In this document: in pieces, positions 25,452-34,311 of the stretch
Layout: each line of letters begins with the position of its first letter
How positions within the stretch are numbered: the stretch's first letter is position 1
Assembly (NCBI GenBank): GCA_040756735.1
Contig: JBFLYC010000033.1
Location: 1-38,330, forward strand
Length of the DNA stretch: 38,330 nucleotides
Source of the DNA: JBFLYC01 sp040756735
GTDB lineage: Bacteria; Bacillota; DSM-16504; Desulfitibacterales; Desulfitibacteraceae
Direction of reading: 5' to 3'
Notes under the pieces: model-generated
Told to the model about the DNA's origin: nothing
Database searches by the model: none
What the model saw: the letters and a program-made list of their open reading frames with translations, nothing else
Made by a program: the position numbers and the translations under genes

Positions 25452-26837
25452 TTACGACATCTTGAGACAATTGAGCAGATTTTTGGCCTTTTCAATATGT
25501 TCAGCAACCCTGCTTGGCGCAGGTCCTCCGGGAACATCTCTTTTTGCCACGACATTTATAGGCTTGACTTCCTCGAATATATCATCATCAATCAGGGCTG
25601 AAAAACCCTGGTATTCTTCAAGGGTAATACTCTCCAGATCTTTACCCTTGTTGATACAATAGGAGACAAGTTCTCCTACAATCCTGTGGGACTCTCTAAA
25701 GGGAACACCTTTTTTGACAAGGTAGTCTGCCACATCTGTGGCCCCAGCAAAGCCCCCTGCAGCGCCCCTTTCCATTTTTTCTTTATTAAATTTGGCGCTG
25801 GCAAGCATGGGAACAAAAACTGCCAGACAACCCTTTATGTTGTCAATTGTATCAAAAAGCATTTCTTTGTCCTCCTGCATGTCCTTGTTATATGCCAAAG
25901 GGAGCCCTTTCATTGTAGTTAAAATAGCCATTAAATTCCCATAAACCCTTCCACATTTGCCCCGGATAAGCTCGGCTACATCCGGATTTTTCTTCTGGGG
26001 CATGATGCTGCTGCCTGTACTAAACCCATCGTCCATTTCCACAAATCGAAACTCATCGCTTGACCAGATTATAAGTTCCTCGCAAAAGCGGCTTAAGTGC
26101 ATCATTAATATGGCTGCAGCTGCATTAAACTCAATAATGAAGTCCCTGTCACTAACCCCATCCATGCTGTTGCGGGTAATTTCTGTAAAACCTAATTCCT
26201 CTTTTACCATATTCCTGTCAAGGGGAAATGTAGTTCCCGCCAGGGCCCCCGAACCCAGGGGCATCATGTCTGTCCTTTTAAAGGCATCCTGCAGCCGTTC
26301 AATGTCCCTGTAAAACATCTCCCAGTAAGCCATCATGTGATGACCTAAAGTAACCGGCTGGGCTTTTTGAAGATGTGTATAGCCAGGCATAATTGTATAT
26401 AGATTCTCTTCTGCCAGTCTTATAAGAGTATTCTCTAATTCTAAGAGCTGCTGTATTATGTAAACTATTTCATCTTTTAAATACATCCTGACATCCAGGG
26501 CAACCTGGTCATTCCTGCTGCGTCCTGTATGGAGTTTTTTCCCCACATCACCAATTTTCTCTATGAGCATTGTCTCTACATTCATATGGATATCTTCAGC
26601 CTGCTCTGAAAACCTGACTTTTCCTTTTTCAATGTCAGCCAGTATTTCCTCAAGAGCATCAATGATTTTAATGGACTCATCTACAGGGATTATACCGCAT
26701 CTGCCTAGCATTCTAGCATGAGCTATACTGCCTTTAATGTCTTGTTTATAAAGCCTTTGATCAAAGGATATTGATGAATGAAAGTGTTCTACCACTCTCG
26801 CTGTTTCCTTAGAAAACCTTCCGCCCCACAATTTCAT
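25452..26837 (-). CDS. argH: Argininosuccinate lyase
   Basis: ArgH (461 residues) splits argininosuccinate into arginine and fumarate, the last step of arginine synthesis. The fumarase/aspartase superfamily signature GSSIMPQKKNPD with the mobile catalytic Ser loop is at about residue 280. HTGRSRNDQVALD and TVGYTHLQ-type (here MPGYTHLQKAQPV) motifs are also intact. I choose ATG 26837 (MKLWGGRF, the usual ArgH opening) with GAGG about 11 bases upstream; the frame extends to GTG 26861 without a site. argG is not adjacent, so argH is transcribed separately here. A TATAAT near 26950 on the minus strand may be its -10 box. Confidence 0.96.
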   Translation of the reverse strand: MKLWGGRFSKETARVVEHFHSSISFDQRLYKQDIKGSIAHARMLGRCGIIPVDESIKIIDALEEILADIEKGKVRFSEQAEDIHMNVETMLIEKIGDVGKKLHTGRSRNDQVALDVRMYLKDEIVYIIQQLLELENTLIRLAEENLYTIMPGYTHLQKAQPVTLGHHMMAYWEMFYRDIERLQDAFKRTDMMPLGSGALAGTTFPLDRNMVKEELGFTEITRNSMDGVSDRDFIIEFNAAAAILMMHLSRFCEELIIWSSDEFRFVEMDDGFSTGSSIMPQKKNPDVAELIRGKCGRVYGNLMAILTTMKGLPLAYNKDMQEDKEMLFDTIDNIKGCLAVFVPMLASAKFNKEKMERGAAGGFAGATDVADYLVKKGVPFRESHRIVGELVSYCINKGKDLESITLEEYQGFSALIDDDIFEEVKPINVVAKRDVPGGPAPSRVAEHIEKAKNLLNCLKMS

Positions 26838-26898
26838 ACAATTGCTCGCCTCACTTTCCACAAAAATATTAGTAGATGGATAACATTAGTCTGCACGA

Positions 26899-26911
26899 TT
26901 TGATGATCAAA
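26899..26911. promoter_or_regulatory. Short palindrome upstream of argH
   Basis: TTTGATGATCAAA is a perfect 6-1-6 inverted repeat about 60 bases before the argH start and downstream of a possible TATAAT. It could be an operator. It does not match the usual ArgR box well. Confidence 0.3.
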
Positions 26912-27002
26912 CAATATCCTGTACAATTATCTAATATTATACAATATGAGAAATTTTTTACCAGCAAATTAAAAAATCCTGGCTGTGCAGCTTTAAATTC
27001 CC

Positions 27003-27050
27003 TTGCAAGACTTCTTTAAATAAGTTAATATATATGCATAATGCATATAT
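27003..27050 (+). promoter_or_regulatory. Promoter with perfect palindromic operator upstream of padR
   Basis: Bases 27030-27050 form a perfect 21-base palindrome (ATATATGCAT, A, ATGCATATAT) that directly abuts the AGGAGG ribosome-binding site at 27051. Candidate boxes TTGCAA (27003-27008) and TAATAT (27026-27031) are 17 bases apart, so the palindrome would sit at the transcription start. This is the expected place for PadR autorepression. Confidence 0.6.
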
Positions 27051-27065
27051 AGGAGGTAATTATTT

Positions 27066-27440
27066 ATGTGCTGCAAAAAGGATAACTGCAGTCCATCAAG
27101 CTGTAGCTGCCGCGGAGGTAAAATTGAACGCTTTATTGAACCCTGCCTGCTCCTGCTGCTCAAGAAAAACCAACCTTCTCACGGATACGAGCTGCTGGAC
27201 AATTTGAACGCTTTTGGTTTAAACAATGACCCTGGTTCAGTATACCGGACCCTGAGAAGATTAGAGAATGAACAGATGGTAAAATCCTCCTGGGATACCG
27301 AAGGAACAGGACCGGCTAAAAGGCTCTATGAACTCTCACCTGAAGGAGAAAAACTCCTTGCAGACTGGATCACTAATTTTAAAAACACAAGAAAAAATCT
27401 GGACAAATTTATAAAAGAGTATCAAGATTTGGAGGGATAG
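27066..27440 (+). CDS. PadR family transcriptional regulator with Cys-rich N-terminus
   Basis: This 124-residue protein has the PadR winged-helix domain: LLLLLKKNQPSHGYELLDNL, then DPGSVYRTLRRLENEQMV as recognition helix and wing, and RLYELSPEGEKLL at the end of the wing. It is preceded by an unusual tail MCCKKDNCSPSSCSC with five Cys in fifteen residues, suggesting metal or thiol sensing. AGGAGG lies 9 bases upstream of ATG. It is followed 2 bases later by a permease gene pair, which it probably represses together with itself through the palindrome at its promoter. Confidence 0.88.
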   Translation: MCCKKDNCSPSSCSCRGGKIERFIEPCLLLLLKKNQPSHGYELLDNLNAFGLNNDPGSVYRTLRRLENEQMVKSSWDTEGTGPAKRLYELSPEGEKLLADWITNFKNTRKNLDKFIKEYQDLEG

Positions 27441-27442
27441 AC

Positions 27443-27928
27443 TTGTTTACTGTGGTTTTATATGGAACTGCACTGACAGCCTTAGCGGTTTCCTATCTAA
27501 AAAATCCCCAAAAAACCAAACAAGCTCTGAAGAAAGGCTATAAAGCCTTTACAAATATCTTACCGGACTTTCTAACCGTCATACTCATAATTGGCTTCAC
27601 TCTGGCAGTATTAAGTCCGGAAACTGTGTCAAAGTATATTGGGACTAACTCAGGATTTTTAGGGCTTGCAGTGGCCAGCGTAGTGGGCGCTGTGACCCTT
27701 ATTCCTGGTTTTATAGCCTTTCCTTTAGCTAAAGCTCTGGTAGAAAGCGGAGCCGGTTTGGTTCCCATTGCCGCCTTTGTATCTACACTAATGATGGTAG
27801 GGTTTGTGACAATCCCTTTAGAAATTAAGTACTTTGGGAAAAAAGCTACATATATCAGAAATGCCCTGGCCTTCATTTTCTCTGTTGCCATAGCTTTAAT
27901 TATGGGGGTGTTACCATGGATTTATTAA
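27443..27928 (+). CDS. Permease half-protein (COG0701/UPF0718, YraQ/ArsP-like), first half
   Basis: This 161-residue membrane protein has about four or five predicted helices and resembles half of a COG0701 permease, a family including ArsP-type organoarsenical exporters. The core KYIGTNSGFLGLAVASVVGA, then LIPGFIAFPLAKAL, aligns by eye with KYMGKGSGLKGSVLAFFLGS, then GPLYAAFPVAHVL, in the next gene, so the two are homologous halves. It starts at TTG 27443 after GGAGGG and overlaps the next gene by 13 bases. The substrate is unknown; the Cys-rich regulator suggests a metal or thiol-reactive compound. Confidence 0.78.
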   Translation: MFTVVLYGTALTALAVSYLKNPQKTKQALKKGYKAFTNILPDFLTVILIIGFTLAVLSPETVSKYIGTNSGFLGLAVASVVGAVTLIPGFIAFPLAKALVESGAGLVPIAAFVSTLMMVGFVTIPLEIKYFGKKATYIRNALAFIFSVAIALIMGVLPWIY

Positions 27929-28443
27929 AGAGATATAGATGGGCTTTGCTTTTAACCCTGCTCCTTGGGCTTTCAATGATTTTAAAACCTGACATGGGTT
28001 TTAAAGCAGCAAGTCTGACTGGAGAGAATTTCTTGTTTATGCTAAAAATCATTCCTCCTATTTTTTTAATACTGGGACTCCTTGACGTATGGGTTCCTAA
28101 AGAAACCATGATCAAATACATGGGCAAAGGTTCTGGCCTTAAAGGAAGCGTGTTGGCTTTTTTCCTTGGTTCTGCAGCTGCGGGTCCTCTTTATGCAGCT
28201 TTCCCAGTTGCACATGTTTTACTCAAAAAAGAAGCCTCCCTGATTAATGTTTTTATATTTATCGGCGCCTGGTCTGCTACTAAAGTTCCTCCATTTCTTT
28301 TTGAAACCACTTCCTTAGGCCTTAATTTTGCAGTGACCCGGCTTGCCCTTATCCTGCCTTCCATCATATTTATAGCCTTGATAACCTTTAAGGCAACTAA
28401 AAAAGAGGAACAGTCAATCTATGAAAATGCTCAAAGTTTTTAA
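27916..28443 (+). CDS. Permease half-protein (COG0701/UPF0718, YraQ/ArsP-like), second half
   Basis: This 175-residue membrane protein has about five predicted helices and forms the partner half of the preceding permease. The GPLYAAFPVAHVLLKKEAS and GAWSATKVPPFLFE segments are typical of the COG0701 family. The ATG lies within the end of the first-half gene, giving a 13-base overlap and tight translational coupling, as expected for a heterodimeric carrier. The family more often appears as one protein of about 300-350 residues. Confidence 0.78.
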   Translation: MDLLKRYRWALLLTLLLGLSMILKPDMGFKAASLTGENFLFMLKIIPPIFLILGLLDVWVPKETMIKYMGKGSGLKGSVLAFFLGSAAAGPLYAAFPVAHVLLKKEASLINVFIFIGAWSATKVPPFLFETTSLGLNFAVTRLALILPSIIFIALITFKATKKEEQSIYENAQSF

Positions 28444-28530
28444 AAATAATGTAAGAGAACAAACTTGGGTATAGCAGCTCACTTTTAGAACAAACTATTA
28501 AGAAGATGTTAAAGGTTAGGAGGGTTTTTT

Positions 28531-29058
28531 TTGACTGTAGAAGCTAAAGAAAAAATTCCAGAAGAACACTCCCAGGCCGTTAATGAACTCCTTTCTATAT
28601 ACAAAGGAAATCCTGGTGCACTCATCCCAATACTACAAAAAGTCCAGGATATAGTAGGCTATCTTCCTAAGGACGCCATGATAAGAATTGCTGATGCCTT
28701 GAATACATCACTTAGCAAGGTTTACGGTGTAGCCACCTTTTATTCTCAATTTCACATAAAACCCAGGGGACAGCACATTGTCAGGGTCTGCCAGGGAACT
28801 GCCTGTCATGTTCTTGGCGCCTCGGAAGTAATGGATAGATTCAAGGAACATTTAAACACAAGTCCTGGTGAGACCACTGAAGATGGAAAATTCACTCTAG
28901 AATCAGTAGCATGCATAGGCGCCTGTGGATTGGCCCCTGTAATAACCATTGATGACAAAACCCACGGCAAACTTTCACCTGATAGAGTAGAAGAATTATT
29001 GCAATACTATACCGGGGGAGCTTCAGATCCCCTTGGTGAAACAACCAGAATCCAGTAA
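28531..29058 (+). CDS. NuoE-like [2Fe-2S] subunit of NAD-linked formate dehydrogenase
   Basis: This 175-residue thioredoxin-like subunit binds one [2Fe-2S] cluster through Cys87, Cys92, Cys128 and Cys132 (CQGTAC and CIGAC). The helical N-terminus (LIPILQKVQDIVGYLP) and KVYGVATFYSQF are standard for NuoE/HydC/HoxE proteins. It works with the NuoF-like protein encoded next to pass electrons between NAD(H) and the formate dehydrogenase subunit. Similar subunits occur in bifurcating hydrogenases, so the gene could be shared. The start is TTG 28531 after TAGGAGGG. It begins the three-gene plus-strand unit. Confidence 0.92.
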   Translation: MTVEAKEKIPEEHSQAVNELLSIYKGNPGALIPILQKVQDIVGYLPKDAMIRIADALNTSLSKVYGVATFYSQFHIKPRGQHIVRVCQGTACHVLGASEVMDRFKEHLNTSPGETTEDGKFTLESVACIGACGLAPVITIDDKTHGKLSPDRVEELLQYYTGGASDPLGETTRIQ

Positions 29059-29075
29059 GAAAGGGGCTGAGTCCT

Positions 29076-30875
29076 GTGGTTGAAAAAATATTGATCTGCG
29101 GTGGTACAGGCTGCATTTCCGCTGGTTCAAGGGAAATTAAAGAGAAAATTGAAGCTGTCGTCAATGAAAAACAGCTGCCCTACCAGGTGTTATTTACAGG
29201 ATGCAGGGGTTTTTGTGAAAAGGGCCCCCTGGTATCCATTGAACCTGAAGGTTGGTTCTACTGCAGTGTTAAACCAGATAATGTGGATGAATTAGTGGGA
29301 ACTTTACAAAACGGGCAGGTCTATGAAAGCCTTTTGTACAAGGACCCTAACACCAAAGAACGTGCCGTCACGGAAAAGGATATTGCTTTTTATAAAAAGC
29401 AGAAGCGCCAGGTCCTGCGAAATTGCGGGCATATTGATCCTGAAAATATTGAAGAATACCTTGCCGGGGGCGGTTACCAGGCTCTCGCAAAGGTGCTTTC
29501 CATGGACAGGCACAAGGTAATTGAAGAAATGAAAAAATCAGGATTAAGGGGCAGGGGCGGAGGCGGCTTTCCCACGGGAATCAAGTGGCAGATTACGGCC
29601 AACACACCCCAGAAATTTAAATACATAATCTGCAACGCAGATGAAGGCGACCCGGGAGCATTTATGGATAGAAGCATTTTAGAGGGCGATCCCCATGCTG
29701 TCCTTGAAGGCATGCTGATAGCCGCCTATACAGTGGGAGCAGAATTGGGCTACATCTACGTGAGGGCAGAATACCCCCTGGCAGTACGACGTGTGGAAAT
29801 AGCCATTGAACAAGCCAGAAAGAATGGTTATCTTGGCAGAGATATTCTGGGAAGTGCTTTTAATTTTGACATAATGATTAAGGAAGGCGCCGGCGCCTTT
29901 GTCTGCGGCGAAGAAACTGCCCTGATTGAATCCATTGAAGGCAACAGGGGCATGCCCCGCCCAAGGCCGCCTTTTCCTGCAACCGGCGGGTTGTGGGACA
30001 AACCCACTAATATTAATAATGTTGAGACTCTAGCCAATGTACCAATCATTTTTAGGATGGGTACAGAGGAATACTCCAAGATAGGAACCAAAACCAGCAA
30101 GGGTACCAAAGTCTTTGCCCTGACAGGCAAAGTAAAAAACACCGGCCTTGTGGAAGTGCCCATGGGCATCACCATGAAAGAAATAATTTTTGATATCGGC
30201 GGGGGCATCCGCGGGAACAAGGCCTTTAAGGCTGTACAAATAGGAGGGCCTTCAGGAGGCTGCCTTCCGGAGAGCCAGCTGAATCTGCCTATAGATTATG
30301 ATTCGCTCTTAGAAGCCGGTGCAATGATGGGGTCAGGTGGACTTGTAGTAATGGACGAAAGAACCTGCATGGTTGAAGTATCAAGGTTTTTCCTGAACTT
30401 TTCACAAACAGAATCCTGCGGCAAGTGCACGCCCTGCCGTGAAGGCTGCACCAGGATGCTGGAAATTTTAGAACGAATTGTGGATGGCAAGGGCGCCCCG
30501 GAAGACCTGGAACTTTTAGAAAGCCTGTCTCGCTCTATAAAAGATGCCTCTTTGTGCGGATTAGGCCAGTCTGCCCCTAATCCTGTCTTAAGCACCTTGC
30601 GATATTTCAGGGGCGAATACCTGGCCCACATTGAACAAAAATACTGCCCCGCGGGAGTCTGCAAAAACCTGGTTAGGTTTGAGGTCATTCCCGAGGAATG
30701 CAAAGGCTGCGGTATTTGCGCCAAATTCTGTCCTGTCCAGGCCATTAAGGGCGAAAGGAAGAAACCTTATGAAATTGATCCGGAAATCTGCAGCAAATGC
30801 GGTATCTGTTATGAAAAGTGCCCTGTTAAAGCTATCACAAGAGGGGCCAGGAAGGAGGCAGCAATTGTACAATGA
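29076..30875 (+). CDS. NuoF-like NADH-binding subunit of formate dehydrogenase (FMN, Fe-S)
   Basis: This 599-residue flavoprotein has four parts. The N-terminal thioredoxin-like [2Fe-2S] domain holds Cys8, Cys13, Cys43 and Cys47. The NADH/FMN domain has GLRGRGGGGFPTGIKW near residue 155 and the AFVCGEETALIESIEG stretch. An SLBB and [4Fe-4S] region has SCGKCTPCREGC at about 447 with a fourth Cys near 494. Two C-terminal ferredoxin clusters (CKGCGICAKFCPVQAI and CSKCGICYEKCPVKAI) extend it beyond plain NuoF. This is the HydB/FdhB architecture used in NAD-linked, sometimes ferredoxin-bifurcating, complexes. The start is GTG 29076 with AAAGGGG upstream. Its end overlaps the fdhA start by 4 bases (ATGA). 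Confidence 0.93.
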   Translation: MVEKILICGGTGCISAGSREIKEKIEAVVNEKQLPYQVLFTGCRGFCEKGPLVSIEPEGWFYCSVKPDNVDELVGTLQNGQVYESLLYKDPNTKERAVTEKDIAFYKKQKRQVLRNCGHIDPENIEEYLAGGGYQALAKVLSMDRHKVIEEMKKSGLRGRGGGGFPTGIKWQITANTPQKFKYIICNADEGDPGAFMDRSILEGDPHAVLEGMLIAAYTVGAELGYIYVRAEYPLAVRRVEIAIEQARKNGYLGRDILGSAFNFDIMIKEGAGAFVCGEETALIESIEGNRGMPRPRPPFPATGGLWDKPTNINNVETLANVPIIFRMGTEEYSKIGTKTSKGTKVFALTGKVKNTGLVEVPMGITMKEIIFDIGGGIRGNKAFKAVQIGGPSGGCLPESQLNLPIDYDSLLEAGAMMGSGGLVVMDERTCMVEVSRFFLNFSQTESCGKCTPCREGCTRMLEILERIVDGKGAPEDLELLESLSRSIKDASLCGLGQSAPNPVLSTLRYFRGEYLAHIEQKYCPAGVCKNLVRFEVIPEECKGCGICAKFCPVQAIKGERKKPYEIDPEICSKCGICYEKCPVKAITRGARKEAAIVQ

Positions 30876-33613
30876 GTGACTTTACTTTAACTATAGATCG
30901 CAGACAAGTCAATGTACCACCTGGGACAACTATCAAGAAAGCTGCTGAAATACTGGGCATTGAGATTCCAAACCTCTGTTATGAGGAGGGCTTGTCAAAC
31001 CCCGGCGCCTGTCGATTGTGCGTTGTAGAAGTAGAAGGCTCCAGAAACCTGCAGGCCTCCTGCGTTGCTCCGGTAGCGGATGGAATGGTTGTGAAAACGG
31101 ATTCTGAAAGGGTCATAACGGCGCGCAAGCACATTCTCCAGCTTTATATGGCCAACCATGACATGCGCTGTTGGACCTGCGAAGCCAACGGGGACTGCAA
31201 ACTGCAAACCTACATGTATTATTACGGCATTGATACAACACCCTTTCGGGGTATCCACAAGGACTACCCAATTTACGAGGATAACCCCTTTTTTATCAGG
31301 GATTATAATAAATGCATTTTGTGCGGCAAATGCGTAAGAATTTGCACTGAAATCAACGGTGTTCAGGCAATCCAGTTTACAGACAGGGGCTTCACCACCA
31401 AGGTAACCTCAGCTTATGATGATGCCATGGCTGATACGACCTGCACCTTCTGCGGCATGTGTGTACAAGTCTGCCCGGTGGGCGCCCTGGTCTTTAAGAG
31501 CGCCAAGCGGTCAGGAAGACCATGGGAAGTTCACCTTGTCAAAACCACCTGCTCCTATTGCGGAGTGGGCTGCCAGTTAAACCTAAAAATAAAGGATAAT
31601 AAAATAGTAGGCGTTCTTGCTGAAAAAGTTGAGCCCAACAGGGGGCATCTATGCGTTAAAGGCCAATTCGGGTGGGAATATGTTCATTCACCTGACAGGC
31701 TAAGACAACCCCTCTTAAGAAAAGAGGGCCAACTCCAGCCGGTCTCCTGGGAAGAAGCTGTACAGCATGTTGCGGTAAAATTTAGAGAACTTCTTGATAA
31801 ACACGGAGGCAGTTCTCTAGCAGGCTTGAGCTCGGCTAAATGCACCTGCGAAGAAAACTATTTGTTCCAAAAATTCATGCGCAGTGTCCTGAAGACAAAC
31901 CATGTCGACCACTGCGCCCGCTTGTGACACAGCTCCACTGTAGCAGGTCTTGCTACTGCATTTGGAAGTGGAGCCATGACCAACTCCATCAATGAAATAC
32001 TCCAATCCGATGTAATACTTGTCATAGGGTCTAATACTACAGAAACCCACCCTGTCATAGGCTACAGGGTAAAACAGGCAGCTAAAAAGGGCGCTAAAGT
32101 CATTGTCATAGACCCCCGCAAAATTGACCTGGTTAAATATGCTTATAATTGGCTGCCCATGAAACCTGCAACCAATACAGCCATACTGAATGCATTGGGT
32201 CATGTAATCGTCAAAGAGAATTTGTACGATGAAGATTTCATAAGGGAAAGGACCGAAGGATGGGAGGACTGGGTTAAATCAGTAGAAGCATATTCACCGC
32301 AAAGGGTTGAAAGCATAACCGGAGTGCCTGCGAAAGACATCATAGAGACTGCACGGCTTTATGCTAGGGCAGATAAGGGCTCCATCGTTTACGCCATGGG
32401 CATAACTCAACATATCTCCGGTACAAATAACGTCTTTGCCGTTGCCAATCTCGCCATGGCCACTGGAAACGTTGGTAGAGAAGGTACAGGAGTTAACCCA
32501 TTAAGGGGACAAAACAATGTACAGGGCGCTTGCGACATGGGTGCGCTGCCCCAGTTTTTCCCAGGATATCAACTGGTAACCAACAAAGATATCAGGCAAA
32601 AATTTGAGAAATATTGGAATACATCCCTTCCTTCAGAACCAGGTCTGACTGTTACAGAGATTCTCCAAAAAGCTCTTGAGAAGGAAGTAAAAGGCCTGTA
32701 TATCATGGGAGAAAACCCCATGCTCTCAGACCCTGATATTAACCATGTCCAGGAAGCCTTGATGTCTTTAGAGTTTTTGGTGGTCCAGGATATTTTCCTG
32801 ACAGAAACCGGAAAGTTTGCAGATGTAGTTCTGCCTGCAGCCAGCTTTGCCGAAAAAGACGGAACTTTTGTCAACACTGAAAGAAGGATACAAAGGGTGC
32901 GTAAAGCCGTCCCGTCTCCTGGGCAAGCACGCCCTGACTGGCAGATTATCCAAAGTCTTGCATCCGCCATGGGCCGCCACTGGAGCTATTCTCACCCAGC
33001 AGAAATCATGAAAGAAATCAGTGGGGTCACACCCATATACGCAGGCATTGACTATTCCCGCATCGAAAGAGAGGGCATCCAGTGGCCGTGTCCTGATAAG
33101 GAACACCCGGGAACCAAATTTTTGCATTGCAACGAGTTTGCATGTGGGAAAGGAAAGTTTAGAGGCGTAGAATTTTACCCGGCAGATGAAGAACCTGACC
33201 CAAAATACCCCTTCCTGCTCATGACAGGCAGGGGATTATACCAATTCCACACAGGCACCATGAGCCGCAGGACCAAGGCCTTGGACTGGATACATCCGGA
33301 AGAACTTATGGAGATACATCCTGAAGATGCAAAAAGGTTAAATCTCAAGGATGGGGATCTGGCAGAAGTAAAATCACGCAGGGGCAAGCTCACAACCAGG
33401 GTGAAATTGACCAGGGGTATACCGCGAGATGCAGTATTCATGACCTTTCACTTCAAAGAATCTCCTGCCAACATTCTTACAAATACCGCTACCGACCCCA
33501 TATGTAAAATACCCGAACTTAAAGCTGCAGCGGTTAATATTCATAAAATTGAAGACCGCCGTCGTGAAGAAGAAAACGTGGAAAAAGGCGCCGGAGTAAT
33601 AACCAAAGGGTGA
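30872..33613 (+). CDS. fdhA: Formate dehydrogenase alpha subunit, selenocysteine-containing (UGA recoded at 352)
   Basis: This 913-residue selenoprotein oxidises formate or reduces CO2 at a Mo/W-bis-pyranopterin site. A NuoG-like head binds [2Fe-2S] (Cys36, 47, 50, 64), a His-Cys3 cluster (His96, Cys100, 103, 109) and two ferredoxin clusters (CILCGKC and CTFCGMC). Then comes the molybdopterin domain with its [4Fe-4S] ligands (Cys227, 230, 234, 261). The in-frame TGA at 31925-31927 lies in CARL-U-HSSTVAGL, exactly where formate dehydrogenases place catalytic Sec followed by His. The frame continues without loss to 33613 and a SECIS hairpin follows the TGA. The C-terminal LTRGIPRDAVFMTFHF region is the pterin-binding domain. 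A naive caller splits the gene in two at 31927. Confidence 0.96.
31931..31975 (+). promoter_or_regulatory. Bacterial SECIS element for selenocysteine insertion in fdhA
   Basis: Just after the TGA, GCTCCACT (31932-31939) pairs with AGTGGAGC (31967-31974), and inside it GTAGCA (31940-31945) pairs with TGCTAC (31951-31956) around a GGTCT loop. The GGUCU-type apical loop and the 18-base distance from the TGA match known SelB-dependent bacterial elements such as that of E. coli fdhF. Confidence 0.92.
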
Positions 33614-33716
33614 ATCCATGCCTCTATGTTAAATTATCTAGAATCAAGGTTATTAACTCAATTTTTATTAAAACATGGATTAATACCGGCTAAATAAGTT
33701 TGGATGAAAGTGTGTA

Positions 33717-34223
33717 TTACAATAAGGTCAACGATTTTGCCCACTTATAAACTGTTTCATGCTCATTACCATTAACTTTGAGATAATCACGAAATAGGTC
33801 CTGACTCTTATCTCTTAAAATCCCCCCGACTATTCTAGGCACTCTATAGCCAGGGAAATCTTCACTTTGCGGATTCCATTTCTTGGCTATTGCAACAGCT
33901 CCATCACTTGGGGATTCTAGAGCATAGCATACCTCTCCAATGAAAAACGACATAGCCGCCCCTAAACACATCATACAAGGTTCTAATGTGGTAAACAACT
34001 GCATTCTGCTTCGATCTTTAAGGGAAAACCCCTTGGTATCAGCTTCAATGAGGGTTTTTAATTCGGCATGAATTAAAAACCTTTTATCCATCTTCTCAGT
34101 GGTGTAGCTTTGTGAAATGATCTCATCATCAAGAAATACAGCTGCAGCAATAGGCAGCTCTCCCTTTTCTAGAGCTGCCTCAGCAAGCTTAAGAGTAATT
34201 GACATTTTATCATCATAATTCAT
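33717..34223 (-). CDS. Nucleoside deaminase family protein (zinc-dependent cytidine/adenosine deaminase fold)
   Basis: This 168-residue protein has the zinc-binding pair of the deaminase superfamily: HAE (His52, catalytic Glu54) and PCMMCLGA (Cys83, Cys86). Members hydrolytically deaminate guanine, cytosine, or adenosine in tRNA. The C-terminal part after residue 100 differs from TadA and does not show its tRNA-binding tail, so a free base or nucleoside is more likely. The ATG has AGAGGG 7 bases upstream. It lies 79 bases downstream of ilvE on the same strand, with a perfect palindrome between them. Confidence 0.85.
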   Translation of the reverse strand: MNYDDKMSITLKLAEAALEKGELPIAAAVFLDDEIISQSYTTEKMDKRFLIHAELKTLIEADTKGFSLKDRSRMQLFTTLEPCMMCLGAAMSFFIGEVCYALESPSDGAVAIAKKWNPQSEDFPGYRVPRIVGGILRDKSQDLFRDYLKVNGNEHETVYKWAKSLTLL

Positions 34224-34284
34224 TATATATCCCTCTAAACCTCAATGTTATTTGATTTTTTTCAGAAGATTTATCAACTTCGAA

Positions 34285-34311
34285 GTTAAATAGTACTTAG
34301 TACTATTTAAC
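34285..34311. repeat. Perfect 27-base palindrome overlapping the ilvE stop codon
   Basis: GTTAAATAGTACT (34285-34297), a central base and AGTACTATTTAAC (34299-34311) form a 13-1-13 inverted repeat. The TAG stop of ilvE (34303-34305) is inside it. The AT-rich hairpin has no following U-run, so it is not a standard terminator; it might bind a regulator or stabilise the transcript end. Confidence 0.6.

Noticed and set aside
26838..26861. GTG 26861 as the argH start
   Set aside because: No ribosome-binding site upstream and the extra residues are outside the usual ArgH N-terminus.
31976..33613. Separate molybdopterin oxidoreductase gene starting at ATG 31976
   Set aside because: No ribosome-binding site, and the frame is continuous with the upstream part through a TGA in the exact Sec context with a SECIS. 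It is one gene.
33614..33716. Bidirectional terminator between fdhA and the deaminase gene
   Set aside because: Only a weak GGTTATTAA/TTAATACC pairing with a long loop is visible; not strong enough to annotate.
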